Both the position numbers and the translations under genes were made by a program. Source: Stemphylium vesicarium (taxonomy: Eukaryota; Ascomycota; Dothideomycetes; Pleosporales; Pleosporaceae). Taken from it: a stretch of DNA of 64,000 nt. The notes under the pieces are model-generated. The model searched no databases. It saw only the letters and a list, made by a program, of their open reading frames with translations, and was not told the origin of the DNA. Below, in pieces: positions 1 to 10,857 of this stretch (its first letter is position 1; every line of letters begins with the position of its first letter). The stretch is from contig QXCR01000060.1 in NCBI GenBank assembly GCA_004380135.1, positions 62,001 to 126,000 of the forward strand, written 5' to 3'.

Positions 1-1964
1 AATTCCCATCTTCCGTTTTCTGCTGCCTCTCCATCCATGATCCCTTCTACATACGCTTCAGTAACGAGTTGATATTTTCCATCAGCACACTTCCGAAGAA
101 TGAAAGGAACTTGCGCTCCCCCAATCAAAGCGACGACGTCGCCTTTCTTCAGATCAATAGAACCGACTCCCAAGTGGCCTTTTGTAGTAACGAAAGGAGA
201 TCTTCTAGAACAAGTCCTGTTGAGATCTTCACTGAATACAGATGTGTCACTGCAGTGACCTTTGAGTGATCGCTTCACTTCATCGCTTCTTAAGAACTTC
301 AGAAGTTGAAGATTGTTACCTTTTGGAAGACCTATATGGATTCCCGTTTTCAAAAACAACACAGCATCAAGGAAGCGATCAACTTTTTGTCGAGGGCTCT
401 CAACTGGTCCAACCCCAGTACCTGCGTGCGAGACTCTAACCACGGTTTTAAAACGCTCCTTGAAGCCAGAATATACATCTTCTGAAATGTAGGAGAGGCG
501 GAGAATTTCAGTAAGCCATTGTACTGGCCAAGCGCTTTCGGTGGTTCTGAGTACCCTGTGAAGCTGTCCCGATTCGAGAATTTCGTCGCAGATATTGGCC
601 ATTATGGAGATCGTTCCAAGGCCATGTTTTCCAAATGGAGCGTCAACCAAGCATTCGATCTTTCCTCCACAAGCATTGAATTGTGGGCAGAGGGTGACAT
701 GATCGGGACGAACGTCCTGTAATGTGTCTAGTCTAGGAACCGACCAATCTGGTACCCATGAGGGCAAACTGCTTGATCTTCCACTTGCGCGACACGTTGA
801 CAACAGCGAAGCATGCCCCTGCTGCAACAATGCAGCCATCGTCTTCGTATAGACCTCTTCCTCAGGTTTGTTGTAGTCTGGTGAAACCCCCAAATCTCTC
901 AGTTGCCTTTTGTCCTTCGCCAGGCCAAGGAGGGCAAAAATCTTATCTCGCTTATCGGTCGATTCCAGGTGTTGATAGCCCTCGCTTTTGAGTTTATGTA
1001 TACTCTCGACAGTCGTTGCCCGAAGCAGAGCTACTAACGGGTGTCTCCTTATCCGATAAATTTGCGACATCGATAGCATAACCTGCACTCTGTGAAAGGC
1101 CATATTCACTAGCCCTGTCTGATACGGTGACAATGGCTGACGATACTCCATTTGTAGCGTGACACATAGAGCATAATATGCGTTGTAGGCAGCTCGAAAT
1201 CTCTCACGGGAAATCCGCCTTGTCCCACAGACGAGATGAGCTCGTTTTGGAAGTGTGATCTCCTGCAATACCCAAACTCGCCCCCACCATGCTCGTTGAT
1301 AAAGGTGTTTGAGATTATCAGGTTCAAGCAGTCGCTTTTGAGACTTGAAGCCACTGATAGAATGCAAAAGGCGTTCCAGTGCCGGTGTCGATGCTGGAAG
1401 CGATTTACCGTCGAAGAAGAGCTCGTCACAGTGACCGACACGTAGCGGATTAACTATCATCGCCTTCCACACATGCATGCAACACCAGGGGCCGTCGTGA
1501 AGACCGCAGGCTTCGGCCTTTTCTCCCAATACGTTCAGGTGGTCGATGACTTTGTCGCTGTTGTTCGCTGATTTCCCTAGCCAAGCAATGACTTCAGTGG
1601 CCTGTTCATAAACTCTGTTCATCAGCCCGACTTGCCATGCCTTCTCTGCATTGTCCTCTTGGTTGATGCATATCGCGTCTATCCATATGACAAGACTCTC
1701 TGGTTGCTCCAAACCCATCAACGCGTCGTAGAAGTTTCGAGTAACATAGAAGCGACAGTCGTCCACCAGAATAACTCTTTTATTGCTTGGATCCCCCCAC
1801 ACGTACGACAGAGCTGTGAAATCCGGATTTTCATTCAGACTGACATGGGACATCCGGCATGCGGGTATGGGTTTGCTCCGTCGACGATGTATTGGCAAAA
1901 CTTCCAACAGCCGAATTTCGCGTTTCGAAGATTCCAGCGGCTGGTATGTGAAGTTACCGTTCAT
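1..1964 (-). CDS. HET-domain protein (heterokaryon incompatibility type), C-terminus cut by window edge
   Basis: An uninterrupted reading frame runs from an ATG at 1964 to base 1 with no stop, about 654 codons and no intron. The HET domain begins near residue 50 with the signature TALSYVWGDP. It continues with WIDAICINQED (about 94-104), an NRVYEQATEVIAWLG block (about 117-131) and WWGRVWVLQE around residue 200. The visible C-terminal end has the GDVVALIGGAQVPFILR and EAYVEGIMDGEA motifs that commonly close HET proteins, so only a few residues should be missing. Family knowledge: HET domains drive allorecognition and regulated cell death when unlike fungal strains fuse; the partner of this one is unknown. 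There is no signal peptide or membrane segment. The ATG is the first one in frame and lies about 50 codons before the core motif, as in relatives. The gene is complete in all parts visible, with no stop or frameshift. Confidence 0.9.
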   Translation of the reverse strand, partial: MNGNFTYQPLESSKREIRLLEVLPIHRRRSKPIPACRMSHVSLNENPDFTALSYVWGDPSNKRVILVDDCRFYVTRNFYDALMGLEQPESLVIWIDAICINQEDNAEKAWQVGLMNRVYEQATEVIAWLGKSANNSDKVIDHLNVLGEKAEACGLHDGPWCCMHVWKAMIVNPLRVGHCDELFFDGKSLPASTPALERLLHSISGFKSQKRLLEPDNLKHLYQRAWWGRVWVLQEITLPKRAHLVCGTRRISRERFRAAYNAYYALCVTLQMEYRQPLSPYQTGLVNMAFHRVQVMLSMSQIYRIRRHPLVALLRATTVESIHKLKSEGYQHLESTDKRDKIFALLGLAKDKRQLRDLGVSPDYNKPEEEVYTKTMAALLQQGHASLLSTCRASGRSSSLPSWVPDWSVPRLDTLQDVRPDHVTLCPQFNACGGKIECLVDAPFGKHGLGTISIMANICDEILESGQLHRVLRTTESAWPVQWLTEILRLSYISEDVYSGFKERFKTVVRVSHAGTGVGPVESPRQKVDRFLDAVLFLKTGIHIGLPKGNNLQLLKFLRSDEVKRSLKGHCSDTSVFSEDLNRTCSRRSPFVTTKGHLGVGSIDLKKGDVVALIGGAQVPFILRKCADGKYQLVTEAYVEGIMDGEAAENGRWE

Positions 1965-2383
1965 CGTTGATCTGTTAGAAAAGAGGAAGGCTAGTGAATG
2001 AGCTCAAAGAGCTTTCGAAAATTGTAATGACGATGTAGAGTTGCCAGAAAAGAGGATTAAGGAAAATGTCCCGGTATGGAGTAAATTGCGTTTACAGGGC
2101 GCACACTACGATGAAACATGCAATTGAATGTTGAAGAGTAGCAGTCAGGCTGAGGCTGAGCGTAGGCAGCAGCACTGTGCGAGGCTGAGGTGCGGGGCTG
2201 TGGTCATCTACTCGACCACTCACACCGAAGATGATAGCATGACAAGCAACAAGTCAAGAAATCTGCAGGTAAAGAAGGCGACAAATAAATTAGTCGTTAA
2301 CAGGAACGCACAGATAGTAATCCGAAAACTCTACCGAAAGGGACTGGCCTGACAACATGTAAACAGCCTACGCCAGCACTATC
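1965..2383. other. Intergenic region upstream of the HET gene
   Basis: This stretch separates the HET start from the 3' end of the SDR gene, both on the minus strand. No coding frame, repeat or RNA gene was recognised. It should hold the HET promoter and the SDR terminator. Confidence 0.5.
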
Positions 2384-3220
2384 CTACCACGGGTACTCCC
2401 CCGAGTTATGAATAAACTTGCCCACCTCCTCATCTCTTCTCCCGTCTACAAGCGCCATGATACTAACCACCGTATCCTTCGCACTCCTAGCGCCAAACTC
2501 TTCCTTGTTGTGCGGACCCAGATTGGAGGCTGTAAAGCCCGGGTCGTAGCAAAACACCTTGATCTTCTTGTTCGCTTCCTCCACAGCCTCTGCGTCTTGT
2601 CCTCTAGCCTCGACCCCCTTTTCCCCAGCCATCATCATCTTGTCCTGCTGCTCGATCCCAAGCCCATACTCGACGTGCAAACAAGCCGTGAGCATATTGA
2701 AGGCTACCTTACTCGCGCGATACTGGACGGCTTGGATCTTGTACATCGGGCTCTCTGGAAAGAGACGTCGACCAATACTCCCAGCGCCGGAGGAGATGTT
2801 GATAATTCTTGGATTCTGACTCTTCTTAAGCAGTGGAATGAGCGCTTTCGAAAGAAGCCATGGGCCCGTGGCATTCACGTCGAAAGCGGTGGTGAGCTTC
2901 TCACGCTCAGTCGCACCGTCTGGTAGCGCGACAGCAGCATTGTTGAAAAGAATGTCGAGTTTCCCGTGCTTTGCTTTGATCAATGCCGCGGTCTGGTTGA
3001 TGTGTTCGTCGCTTTGCACGTCGAGATGAACCAGCTCGATGCTACCGGAGAGGTTGCGTGACTGCAAGTCTTGCAGGGCAGCAGAACCCTTGCTGGTGCT
3101 GCGAGAACCGAGGAGAATATGGAAGTTGCCTCTCTGGAGGAGCCGGTGCGCGATCTCGAAACCGATACCGCTGTTTGCGCCGGTGACTAGTGCGACCTCT
3201 TTCGCGACGATTGATGTCAT
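2384..3220 (-). CDS. Short-chain dehydrogenase/reductase (SDR), NAD(P)-dependent
   Basis: A single-exon frame of 278 residues. The Rossmann nucleotide-binding motif TGANSGIG is at 13-20, the structural NNAA motif at 93-96, the catalytic serine region NISS at 141-144, and the YxxxK pair at Y167 and K171 (YRASK). These define a classical SDR with an intact active site. The C-terminal part has the VFCYDPGFTASNL-type segment after the catalytic helix. A charged insert at about 190-220 is unusual for a minimal SDR. The arrangement resembles carbonyl-reductase-like fungal SDRs, but the substrate cannot be told from sequence. No signal peptide is seen, so it is presumably cytosolic. It lies in a minus-strand run with the HET gene and the cysteine-synthase/rhodanese gene, with nothing suggesting a shared pathway. 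The ATG at 3220 is the natural start, placing the Rossmann motif at the usual N-terminal distance. Confidence 0.9.
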   Translation of the reverse strand: MTSIVAKEVALVTGANSGIGFEIAHRLLQRGNFHILLGSRSTSKGSAALQDLQSRNLSGSIELVHLDVQSDEHINQTAALIKAKHGKLDILFNNAAVALPDGATEREKLTTAFDVNATGPWLLSKALIPLLKKSQNPRIINISSGAGSIGRRLFPESPMYKIQAVQYRASKVAFNMLTACLHVEYGLGIEQQDKMMMAGEKGVEARGQDAEAVEEANKKIKVFCYDPGFTASNLGPHNKEEFGARSAKDTVVSIMALVDGRRDEEVGKFIHNSGEYPW

Positions 3221-3752
3221 GTTGGAGTTATGATTAATTCAGAAGGGATCGATTTGTGGAAGAAGGCCGAGGCTTGCGAACAGTTCTCTTTGGTCAGAAT
3301 GTGCTGCTGGTTTTATACACATGTGGAATCGCCGGTGGCTTGCTTACCTCCGGACTTGAGCATCTTAAAGTCCGCAATGGATTTAGCGCATTCCGAGTAC
3401 TAGAATGTACACTTCCAAAACTGCATACAGCGCAGAACGACCTACTATCCATTTGCTCAAACTAAAGCCGTTTTCTCTATAGCGAAGCCCTATGCTGATT
3501 GGAAACATCTCGGAGCACCTGGTACAGGAAGCAGAAACAGGTGTGAATTGGTTTTGTTTGTCGATCAGATCTAACGTGATTGAGACTAGCGGATTTGCAC
3601 TCTGGCTCCAAGGTTCGTCCGCCCGGTGCAACGTCATCGAGGTCTAATAGGCCACGTACTGGAGTGGACCAAGAAAAGGGCGTGCATCAACCATAGCGGG
3701 CACATAGAAGATTCTGTCATGGTTGTCCCACCGCCGATTCGATTGGAGTGAT
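3221..3752. other. Intergenic region between SDR and cysteine-synthase/rhodanese genes
   Basis: No convincing coding frame. Short frames here lack family motifs and splice support. It probably contains the SDR promoter. Confidence 0.5.
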
Positions 3753-5635
3753 CTACATGACCAGCCCGGCCTGGCTGCGAGATTGAGGGGATAACGAATC
3801 AACCCTCAGTTCAGATGTAACAACATCTGGTGTCTTGGTCCAGTCTTGCTGCACCAGTCCCCTACTTCGTTCCGCCATCTGGAGGTGAGGCAACCTTTTT
3901 CGCACTGCAGCGATTCCACCCTTTACACTGCTGGCGGAGATGCCCTTCGTGCGTAGCACGCTTGTAGCGACCCGCGCAGTGTCGCCTTGATAGCAGACGA
4001 CGTATACCTCTTTGCCAGAGAGATCGTGGGCACTAATGCGATCGGAAGTGAATGTGGCTTCTAGTTCCTTCCACTGTTTTTCGAGGACCATTGCATCGGA
4101 GAACGGACTTGGGGTCGAAGCGTTGGAGCTCTGAAGCGGCAGGTTGTACGACCCGGGTATGTGGCTCGTGATGAAGTCTTCCGGTTTTCTCAGGTCAAGC
4201 AAGACGGCTTCGAGACTTCCATCTTGTGCGATGCTGGTGAAATGCGACAGTGCTCGTGGTGGCTCCATCTCCCACGCTTCGTCGTATCGATAAAGGTCGA
4301 CGACTTTGAGATTCTATGGACGGTTCAGAAGACGAAACCCCAGCTATTTTGCAGGGCAAATACCTCATTATGTATCGGATGAAAATCATCACTGCCAAGC
4401 TTGTCGAAGTACTCGTCGATGTACTGGTATGGACCGTCACAGCAGATGAAAGCGCAGTCAACGAGCCCATTAGGCCCAGTCAGCTCTGACAGGGTACCGG
4501 CAGCCTTTCGCTTCTCGAGATAGTTGAAAAGCCCTTCTATTGTTAGTCGTCGTTGAAAGGCCACTTGACCGACATACCCTTGAGGTTGAAGCCAGACGAT
4601 GGTCCGCAGACTAGTCCTTCACGACAAAGCCGCAAGGATAAGCTGAAAGCATCCTTTGAGCCCACTTCTTCGATGGCATCTACGGAGTCGCGCCAGGGAA
4701 ATTTGACTGGACTAAGAAGTGCAAGCGACCTTGGTCCCGGAACGCGGTCACCTGGGGCGGTGCAGACACTATGCAACATGTTAGCTTGTGCATTGCGTAT
4801 TGCAGTAGTGTTCTGACGCACCCTAACCGAACTACAGAGGGCTTGGCCACTTTGAAGTATTGACCGAGGCCAGTCATAGTACCGGATGTACCCATGCCAG
4901 CACACATTAACCGAATGTCAGGTAGCTGTTCGTGAATTTGGGGTCCGGTCCACCTGACATGCGATTGCCAATTCTATCAAAGTCAGATTGAACTGGATTG
5001 AGCAGGATTGCGCGAATAGCATACTGCGTCGTTCTCGTATTGATTGACGTTCAAGATTGTTTCGTCTTCTTCGGCCATTTTCCTGGCTCGCTGTATGCCA
5101 CCGCGCTCGTCGTGCGGCTCTGGCTGAGAAGGACCCCCGAAAAGTGTTCTATTTGGCATTAGTAGGATGCGACTTCCATGCTATGGCATGCGTACATGGC
5201 TAATCCAAAGAATTGCATGAGCCGTAATTTGGGTCCAGAGGTTTTATTGCTCAGGAATGCGCGGACGTCGTGAATCCCGTGGTTAATGCGGGATACTAGC
5301 GCCAGTGAGATAACAGTAGACCCGGAGCTGTATTCAACCACCGTCTTGGACTTCTCTGGCTGCACTTCTTTGGTCAACATGTTTAAGGCTAATATGGCCG
5401 TTAGCATTGCGTAGATGACGACACGAAACATGCACACACCGGGCATGATTTTGACATTATTCGATGGGTGCATGGACATCATCTTCGCGTGGATGCGAAC
5501 ACCATCGTTGTAGAACGGGTTTAGGCTTGGGGGTATCTCTACCAACGGCAGCATCGGTGCGCAGTCCGGGTCGAAATAATTTCGAAGAGCATCGGGGCCC
5601 GAATAGGCGTTCAAATGATTCCTTGATGCCACCAT
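3753..5635 (-). CDS. Cysteine-synthase-like PLP enzyme fused to a C-terminal rhodanese domain
   Basis: Seven exons can be joined with canonical 41-53 nt introns: 5440-5635, 5196-5388, 5025-5148, 4822-4973, 4578-4768, 4364-4536 and 3753-4313. They total 1590 nt, which gives 529 residues in one frame. The N-terminal two thirds is a fold-type II PLP enzyme of the cysteine synthase/CBS family. It carries a YSSGSTV segment, the phosphate-binding loop GMGTSGTMTG, and a late GLVCGPSSGFN loop. Residues from about 360 to the end form a rhodanese domain: DLRKPEDFITSHIPGSYNLP leads to a cysteine-containing active-site loop, VVCYQGDTAR. Family knowledge: these parts handle O-acetylserine-type substrates and sulfane sulfur. 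A fusion suggests sulfur mobilisation or cysteine-linked sulfur transfer, but the reaction is inference. The start at 5635 was preferred over an upstream ATG at 5725 because homology-like sequence begins there. The usual PLP lysine lies in the KIMPALNMLTK region, where a lysine precedes the first intron. Confidence 0.85.
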
Positions 5636-6816
5636 AGTATACTCAAAAGAAGTAGTAATGAAACTTGTGAGATGCGAAAGCTGCCACTCTCTGCTCTTCA
5701 ATAAATATGTGCATGCCGGTGGCATATCGGAACTTGCTTCCTGGAGCCGACATCAATCAACTAATCTACGACGCCCGGCTGAAATCGCGTGAATACCATG
5801 CACCACCTGAGGACAAAGGTGCTCATCCTGTGTCATTCGTGGATGCTTTGCTCAGGGACAGGCGAGGATCACTGCCGAACTGGACATGGTCGGAAGGAAT
5901 CCCGCAGCGACAGGGAGGAGCCGCGCAAGCCAAGCTTCAAAGACAAGCTCTACGGGGGGGTATGTGCAACACATAGCGCCGCGGTGGCATAATTGGATGA
6001 TAAGAATTTGGTCGCGATGGTTTTGAGGTGTATTGAGCACATTGATGTCGGTGAATGATGGCGGAACGCGACGACACTTATCCCCTTTCGGGATAGCGCA
6101 AACACAAACTAGAGTGCTGAGCAACACCACGACTCCAACGTTTCATTCTCCGTTGCGCGACGACATGGTTTAATAGAACACCTACTAGATACAGCAATGC
6201 GATCCTATGCTCGGTCGCCGCCCGGCTCGTTTACACGCATCATCCCAACCCTCCACGCGCATCACGATGTCCGAACATGACGATCGAGCGGGCTACCAAA
6301 CCCCCGCGACTCGAGCTGCGAATGCTGCGAGACTTACCTATGCAGCATTTTAGTTACTGCAGCGACGGTGTTTGTGAGATATCACTAAATCACTGGGTAC
6401 TCTCCGCGTAAATTACTGGTCGCCTCCGAGGATCGCCCAATGAGCTTGGTAGCCCAGCGCATATGCTGCCGCATCCTTGCGCACACAGGTTGCCAATGTG
6501 TTCACGTAAGATTTTGAGCTTTCTGTGTATCATAGCGCAGATGCAGGTGATGCATAGGAATACGAAAAATGTGGGAGATCAACGGATCAGCAACGCAGAT
6601 CCAAGTTGAGTACCTAATGTCGAGTTGGAGCTCTAGCCCTACTCAACATCTCCACGAGCACTACATACACCGCTCGTACACATAGAGTCATCTTGGCAAC
6701 TCATATCGGATTGCAATAACTATATTTTGCCACTGAAGGCTTCACGTAGCCTCCTTTTATTCTCGTTACTGCTTTTGCACACCCGAGACCGCTCTGTTAA
6801 TAATACCCTTTGCGCA
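5636..6816. other. Divergent intergenic region (cysteine-synthase/rhodanese gene and MFS exporter)
   Basis: About 1.2 kb between two divergently transcribed genes. An ATG-started frame of 89 codons at 5707-5976 has no recognisable motif and is probably chance. No repeats or RNA genes were recognised. Promoters for both neighbours should lie here. Confidence 0.5.
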
Positions 6817-8912
6817 ATGGCGACCAACATTAGCCTCGAAGTCCAGGCAAGTCCACCAGCCGAGGTCTATTCAGTGGAAAAGATACCTTCCCAGTCTGAG
6901 GACGCTACACCACAGTTCAACGATCAAACCAGTACGTCATGTACAGACCACATCTGAAACCCTAACTTAACGGTTTTGTCAGACTATGTGCCTGTCAAGA
7001 CCATCATTACAGTAAGTGTAATTGCGGCCATCTCCGCTTTCGGTGCTCATGTGCGGTGCAGATATTTCTGGCATGCGCAAGTGTCGATCTGTTGGCCCTA
7101 ATGGATCAGACTACTCTTGCAGCCAGCTTAACCATTGTCAGTAAGGATCTGGGTGCCAGCAGCGAGAGTGCCTGGATTGCAGGAGCGTACTTTCTCACCT
7201 CCACGTCATTCCAACTCCTCTATGGACGCCTTTCCGACATATGGTCCCGCAAGGTACTCTTAGTGGTTGGCATCGGCATTTTCTTCTTTGGGTCACTCGC
7301 CGCCTCCTTAGCGCAATCCGCACTTCAGCTGATCGTCTTCCGCGCATTCATGGGAGTGGGAGGCGGCGGTCTGATGACGGTCGCCCAGATGATTGTAAGC
7401 GACATCGTGCCACTTCGCGAAAGAGGAAAATACCAAGGCATACTCGTACGTCAGACATCATCGCTGCCCATAAACCCCACTCACATCAACTTAGGGGTCT
7501 GTCGTGGCCATAGCGAACGGTATCGGTCCAGTGATTGGCGGTGCGCTCGCCTCTCAAGGCCACGGTTCTTGGTGAGAAAGTGCAACGGGGCTCGTAATAT
7601 CGTCCACTAACCTTTCGGAAGGAGATGGATCTTTCGACTAAACTTGTTTCTATGTGTCTTGACCACTGGCTCCGTCATCTTCTTCATGCCGTTGAGAAAG
7701 GTGTACGGTAATTGGAAGCAGTAAGTAGACTGATATCTCTGCGCAACCAAGCCTAAGATTACCAGGAAACTAGCGGCGATCGATTTCTTTGGAGCCTTCT
7801 TAGCTCTTGCCGGATCTGCGCTACTCGTTGTATGTTATTCCTCTTCAGCCATTTGACCTAGACTTATCTTTGCAGCTCGCATTGACTTGGGCTGGCGGAG
7901 ACTATGCATGGGCATCTGCTCATGTTATTGCAACTCTCGTGGTTGGCGTAGCTATTTCAGCGTTCTTCATTTACTGGCAGTGGAAGGGCACAAGTGTCCC
8001 TCTGATACCGAGTAAGTGACGCGTCAACGCGAGCAAGCAAGCCTCCAGCTAATGATCTTCAGTGGAGATCTTCAAGTCCAAACTTGTGAACGGCGCCGTA
8101 TTGACGATTTTCGTGAATGGCTGGAACTTCCTAGTCCAGATCTACTACATCCCTTCTTTCTACCAACTGGTATACGGATACTCGGCTGTCAAATCCGGAG
8201 CACTCCTACTTCCCATCACGCTTACCCAGAGTACGTCTCTCATCACCGCTTCACTGCCAGAGATTTCACTGCTAACACGCGTCTAGCACTTTTCAGCACA
8301 TTATCGGGCCTCGTCGTGCACTGGACTGGAAGGTATAGGGAATGCCTCTTGCTAGGTTGGGCAGTGTGGGCAATTGGTCTGGGCCTGATCTCAACGTTGG
8401 ATAGCCCGTCCCTCGGAAGGCAGATTGGCTATGGACTGCTCGCCGGCCTTGGCATAGGAAACACACTGCAACCGTCGCTTATTGCAGTGCAAGCTGGAGT
8501 CGAGCGCAAACACATGGCCGTCATTACTTCGACACGCAACTTCGTGCGCAACCTTGGTGGCACGCTTGGCCTAGCGATCTCGGGAACGATCGTCAACAAT
8601 GTTGTTCGTCACTCGCTCATACCCTGTGGTCTCTCGCAATCGGAAACCCAGCTGGTTCTGGACTCGCCGGACCTATTCCGGGAGTCGTTCGGACAAGAGC
8701 GTACTGAGACGATCCGTGCTGCACTCATTTCGGCATACCAGCAAGGCTTTCGAATCATCTTCATTGTCGGTGCAGCTCTTAATGCGGTGGCGTTTATCGC
8801 CGCTTGGTTCATGATGCCGCAAGTCGAGCTCAATAGGAAGGACGATGCTCAGCTAAAGGCAGAAGGCAAGATGAGGGACGAGGAGAAGCGCAAGAAGACT
8901 CCCGAGGCCTAG
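6817..8912 (+). CDS. MFS transporter, DHA2 (14-TMS drug:H+ antiporter-like) family
   Basis: Nine exons joined by short canonical introns: 6817-6931, 6983-7011, 7062-7445, 7495-7571, 7622-7720, 7766-7829, 7876-8011, 8063-8230 and 8287-8912. They sum to 1698 nt, which gives 565 residues. A charged cytosolic N-terminus of about 50 residues precedes the first membrane segment. Motifs include DQTTLAASLTIV in TM1, the loop 2-3 signature YGRLSDIWSRKVLL (MFS motif A), and the GxxxGPxxGG motif C as NGIGPVIGGALA in TM5, followed by SWRWIFRLNL. These are typical of fungal DHA2 exporters of toxins or drugs at the plasma membrane. The C-terminus is charged and lysine-rich. No biosynthetic gene cluster is visible nearby, so a specific metabolite cannot be proposed. 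All exon junctions keep frame without stops, so the gene appears intact. Confidence 0.9.
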
Positions 8913-9298
8913 TACAACAGTGGTCTCTCGCGCATCTCCAGACAATCAGCGGGTTTCTATGCATATGCAAATCTTCGGGGCTAGGTCGTTGACCTCCGAT
9001 CTTCCTTTCAACTACCGACGCCATGGTAGTTTCGGTTAAATGTTACACCACTATACACGGACGCGCGCAGCCCAACTTTGCAGTCCCTCCCCACATGCAA
9101 TACCTTCCACTTCGGTTCCCCGCAACCGATCTATGTGCTCAATACCCAAACAAGCGCAGATTATACTTAGGTAACAAAGCTTAGATGAACCCGTGTCAGG
9201 AAATCTCCCTTGGCGTGACGGTTTAAGATCAGTGGCTTCCCCACCCTCACCAAATATCGCAGAACATCATTCGCAAAACGCCCGTTGTTGTATTCACA
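8913..9298. other. Intergenic region downstream of the MFS gene
   Basis: No coding frame or repeat recognised. It contains the 3' region of the MFS exporter and the promoter of the following small secreted protein. Confidence 0.5.
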
Positions 9299-9885
9299 AT
9301 GCTCACCACGACCATCACCCTCCTCACCCTCGCGCTCGCCGCAGCCAGCCTAGCCCAAGCACCAGAAGGCTACCGCACTGTGTACATGACCTCAGCCCAA
9401 GACACCAAATTCGTCGTGGTGCCCAAATCCCGTACCGCAGGTGCCACACTCGTCGTGTACGCCCCTCTCTCACCTCCCAGAGAACACGGTCTCAAACTAA
9501 CATTTCCCACCCCTCCAGTCAATCCCGCACCTCCTCCCCAGCGCAAACATGGTACCTCGCCGCGCCCTCAAACAGCACCTCAATTCAACTCGCCTCCACC
9601 GCGCTATGCATGGACGCCGGTCCCCGATCCGCGTGGAAAGATATGGCGCCAATTTCCCTCCGCGAATGCGTTGCTGGCGCCGAGGCGCAGACCTGGAATG
9701 CCATGGCTGATGGACGTATTGCGCTCGCGGCTAGTAGCGGTACGAAGCAGTGTGTTGATTTGCAGTATCTTAGGGCTGTAGAGAATAACCCCGTGGGGCT
9801 GTATAATTGTGCGGGACTGGGGAATACGGGGGCGAGGGATAAGGGGATTAATTGGCCCTTGATTGATGCGGGGGTTGTGGTTTGA
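9299..9885 (+). CDS. Small secreted protein, possible ricin-B-like beta-trefoil
   Basis: Two exons, 9299-9456 and 9519-9885, are joined by a 62 nt GT-AG intron to give 174 residues. Residues 1-20 form a clear signal peptide: a Leu/Ala-rich core with a likely cut after SLAQA. The mature part repeats a pattern around QTW (QTWYLAAP and QTWNAMADG) and a CVDLQYL...VGLYNC segment. This resembles the QxW and paired-cysteine layout of ricin-B-type beta-trefoil lectins. The fold call is inference from pattern, not from an alignment. Four cysteines are visible (in ALCMDAG, RECVAG, QCVDL and YNCAG), consistent with two disulfides in an extracellular protein. It may bind carbohydrate, or may be an effector-like secreted protein. 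The start ATG at 9299 is well placed just before the hydrophobic core. Confidence 0.7.
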
Positions 9886-10232
9886 GAGAAGGGATGATGG
9901 TTGGATGGTTGGAAACGGGTTGATGAGGGCATGGGCTGGAGGATACTTGGAACAAAGCTATGTGTTTCTCTATGAAAATACAAAGGAGGGTTCGGGTTTG
10001 GTACACATCTGTACATCAGATTTCGCACGTGATGAATTGATCATTGAGAAAGTTCGGAAGTAGGAAGCTAGGGCATTCTCAAACGGTAGAAGTTGGTGTA
10101 TGCAATTATTTACGTTGTTACCCTGATTGTTTCTTCTTACAGTTTGAGTCTTTCTGTTCCCTACAGAAAAAGAAGTCACGGACTCCCTTCTTTCTCACTA
10201 CAATCCATCAATCAAGTATTCTCTCATCTAAC
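9886..10232. other. Intergenic region
   Basis: Short, with no convincing coding frame or repeats. It is the 3' side of the secreted-protein gene and of the minus-strand locus that follows. Confidence 0.45.
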
Positions 10233-10857
10233 TCAACCCTGATCCCCACCACCCACATGCCCGTTGTCATGCTGCACGTTAAGCACGGCTAAAGAAGCAT
10301 TAACCGAGTCAACCTCACTCGCATCGTCACCGGCATCCCCTTCTCCGCCATGCTCAGGCGCATGCACAACAGCGCCCAGAGTTTGCATTGCAAACTCTAA
10401 CCTACTCCGTATATCCTCGATCAAGCCTACAGTATCAAGACCTGCCGCCTCGCCACCTGAACTGGCACCAGACGGCAAAGCTACCAGGCCTGAACGAGGT
10501 AGACTACCCCTAGGCGCACTGTCGAGCAACTCAGAGGGCAAGATCACACTGGGAAGTGCTACGACTGGTGGTTAGGGACGGTTGATGTGGATGCTGATGA
10601 CGTTCTCAGAAATGGTTTCTAGACGGACTTCGACATCCTGGAGTAAGTTTTCGTCGACGAAGATATTGATGGGCTCGCGTATGGCGGAGGAAGAAGGGGC
10701 CCATGCTGAGTGCCCGGTGTTTTGCGGTGCAGTGGGAGATGGGATTCTGGCATCACGAACTGTCCGATAGGAACCGTCTGCCAGGATAGTGGTTTGCGTG
10801 GCGATTCGATTCGAAGTTTGGTGGGGATTTGGGGGGTTGCATTGATATTGGTTTGAT
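10233..10857 (-). pseudogene. Unidentified coding-like locus with an in-frame TAA; possible pseudogene
   Basis: One minus-strand frame is open from about 10857 down to a stop at 10233, except for a single TAA at 10572-10574. The upstream half reads as protein-like sequence, including ILADGSYRTVRDARIPSP and REPINIFVDENLLQDVEVRL. The downstream half continues in the same frame with SELLDSAPRGSLPRSG and IRSRLEFAMQTLGAVVH. No ATG is present in this frame before a stop at about 10858, so a complete gene would need an upstream exon. An ATG at 10976 opens a different frame. I do not recognise the family. It may be a decayed gene with one nonsense mutation, a gene with an unusual intron around the TAA, or chance. 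The frame continuity on both sides of the stop is the main evidence. Confidence 0.35.

Noticed and set aside
5707..5976. 89-codon plus-strand frame upstream of the cysteine-synthase/rhodanese gene
   Set aside because: It overlaps the likely promoter, has no motif and is of chance length.
9193..9885. Single long frame starting at 9193
   Set aside because: Its first part is the promoter and the signal-peptide exon read in the wrong phase; the two-exon model from 9299 gives a proper signal peptide.
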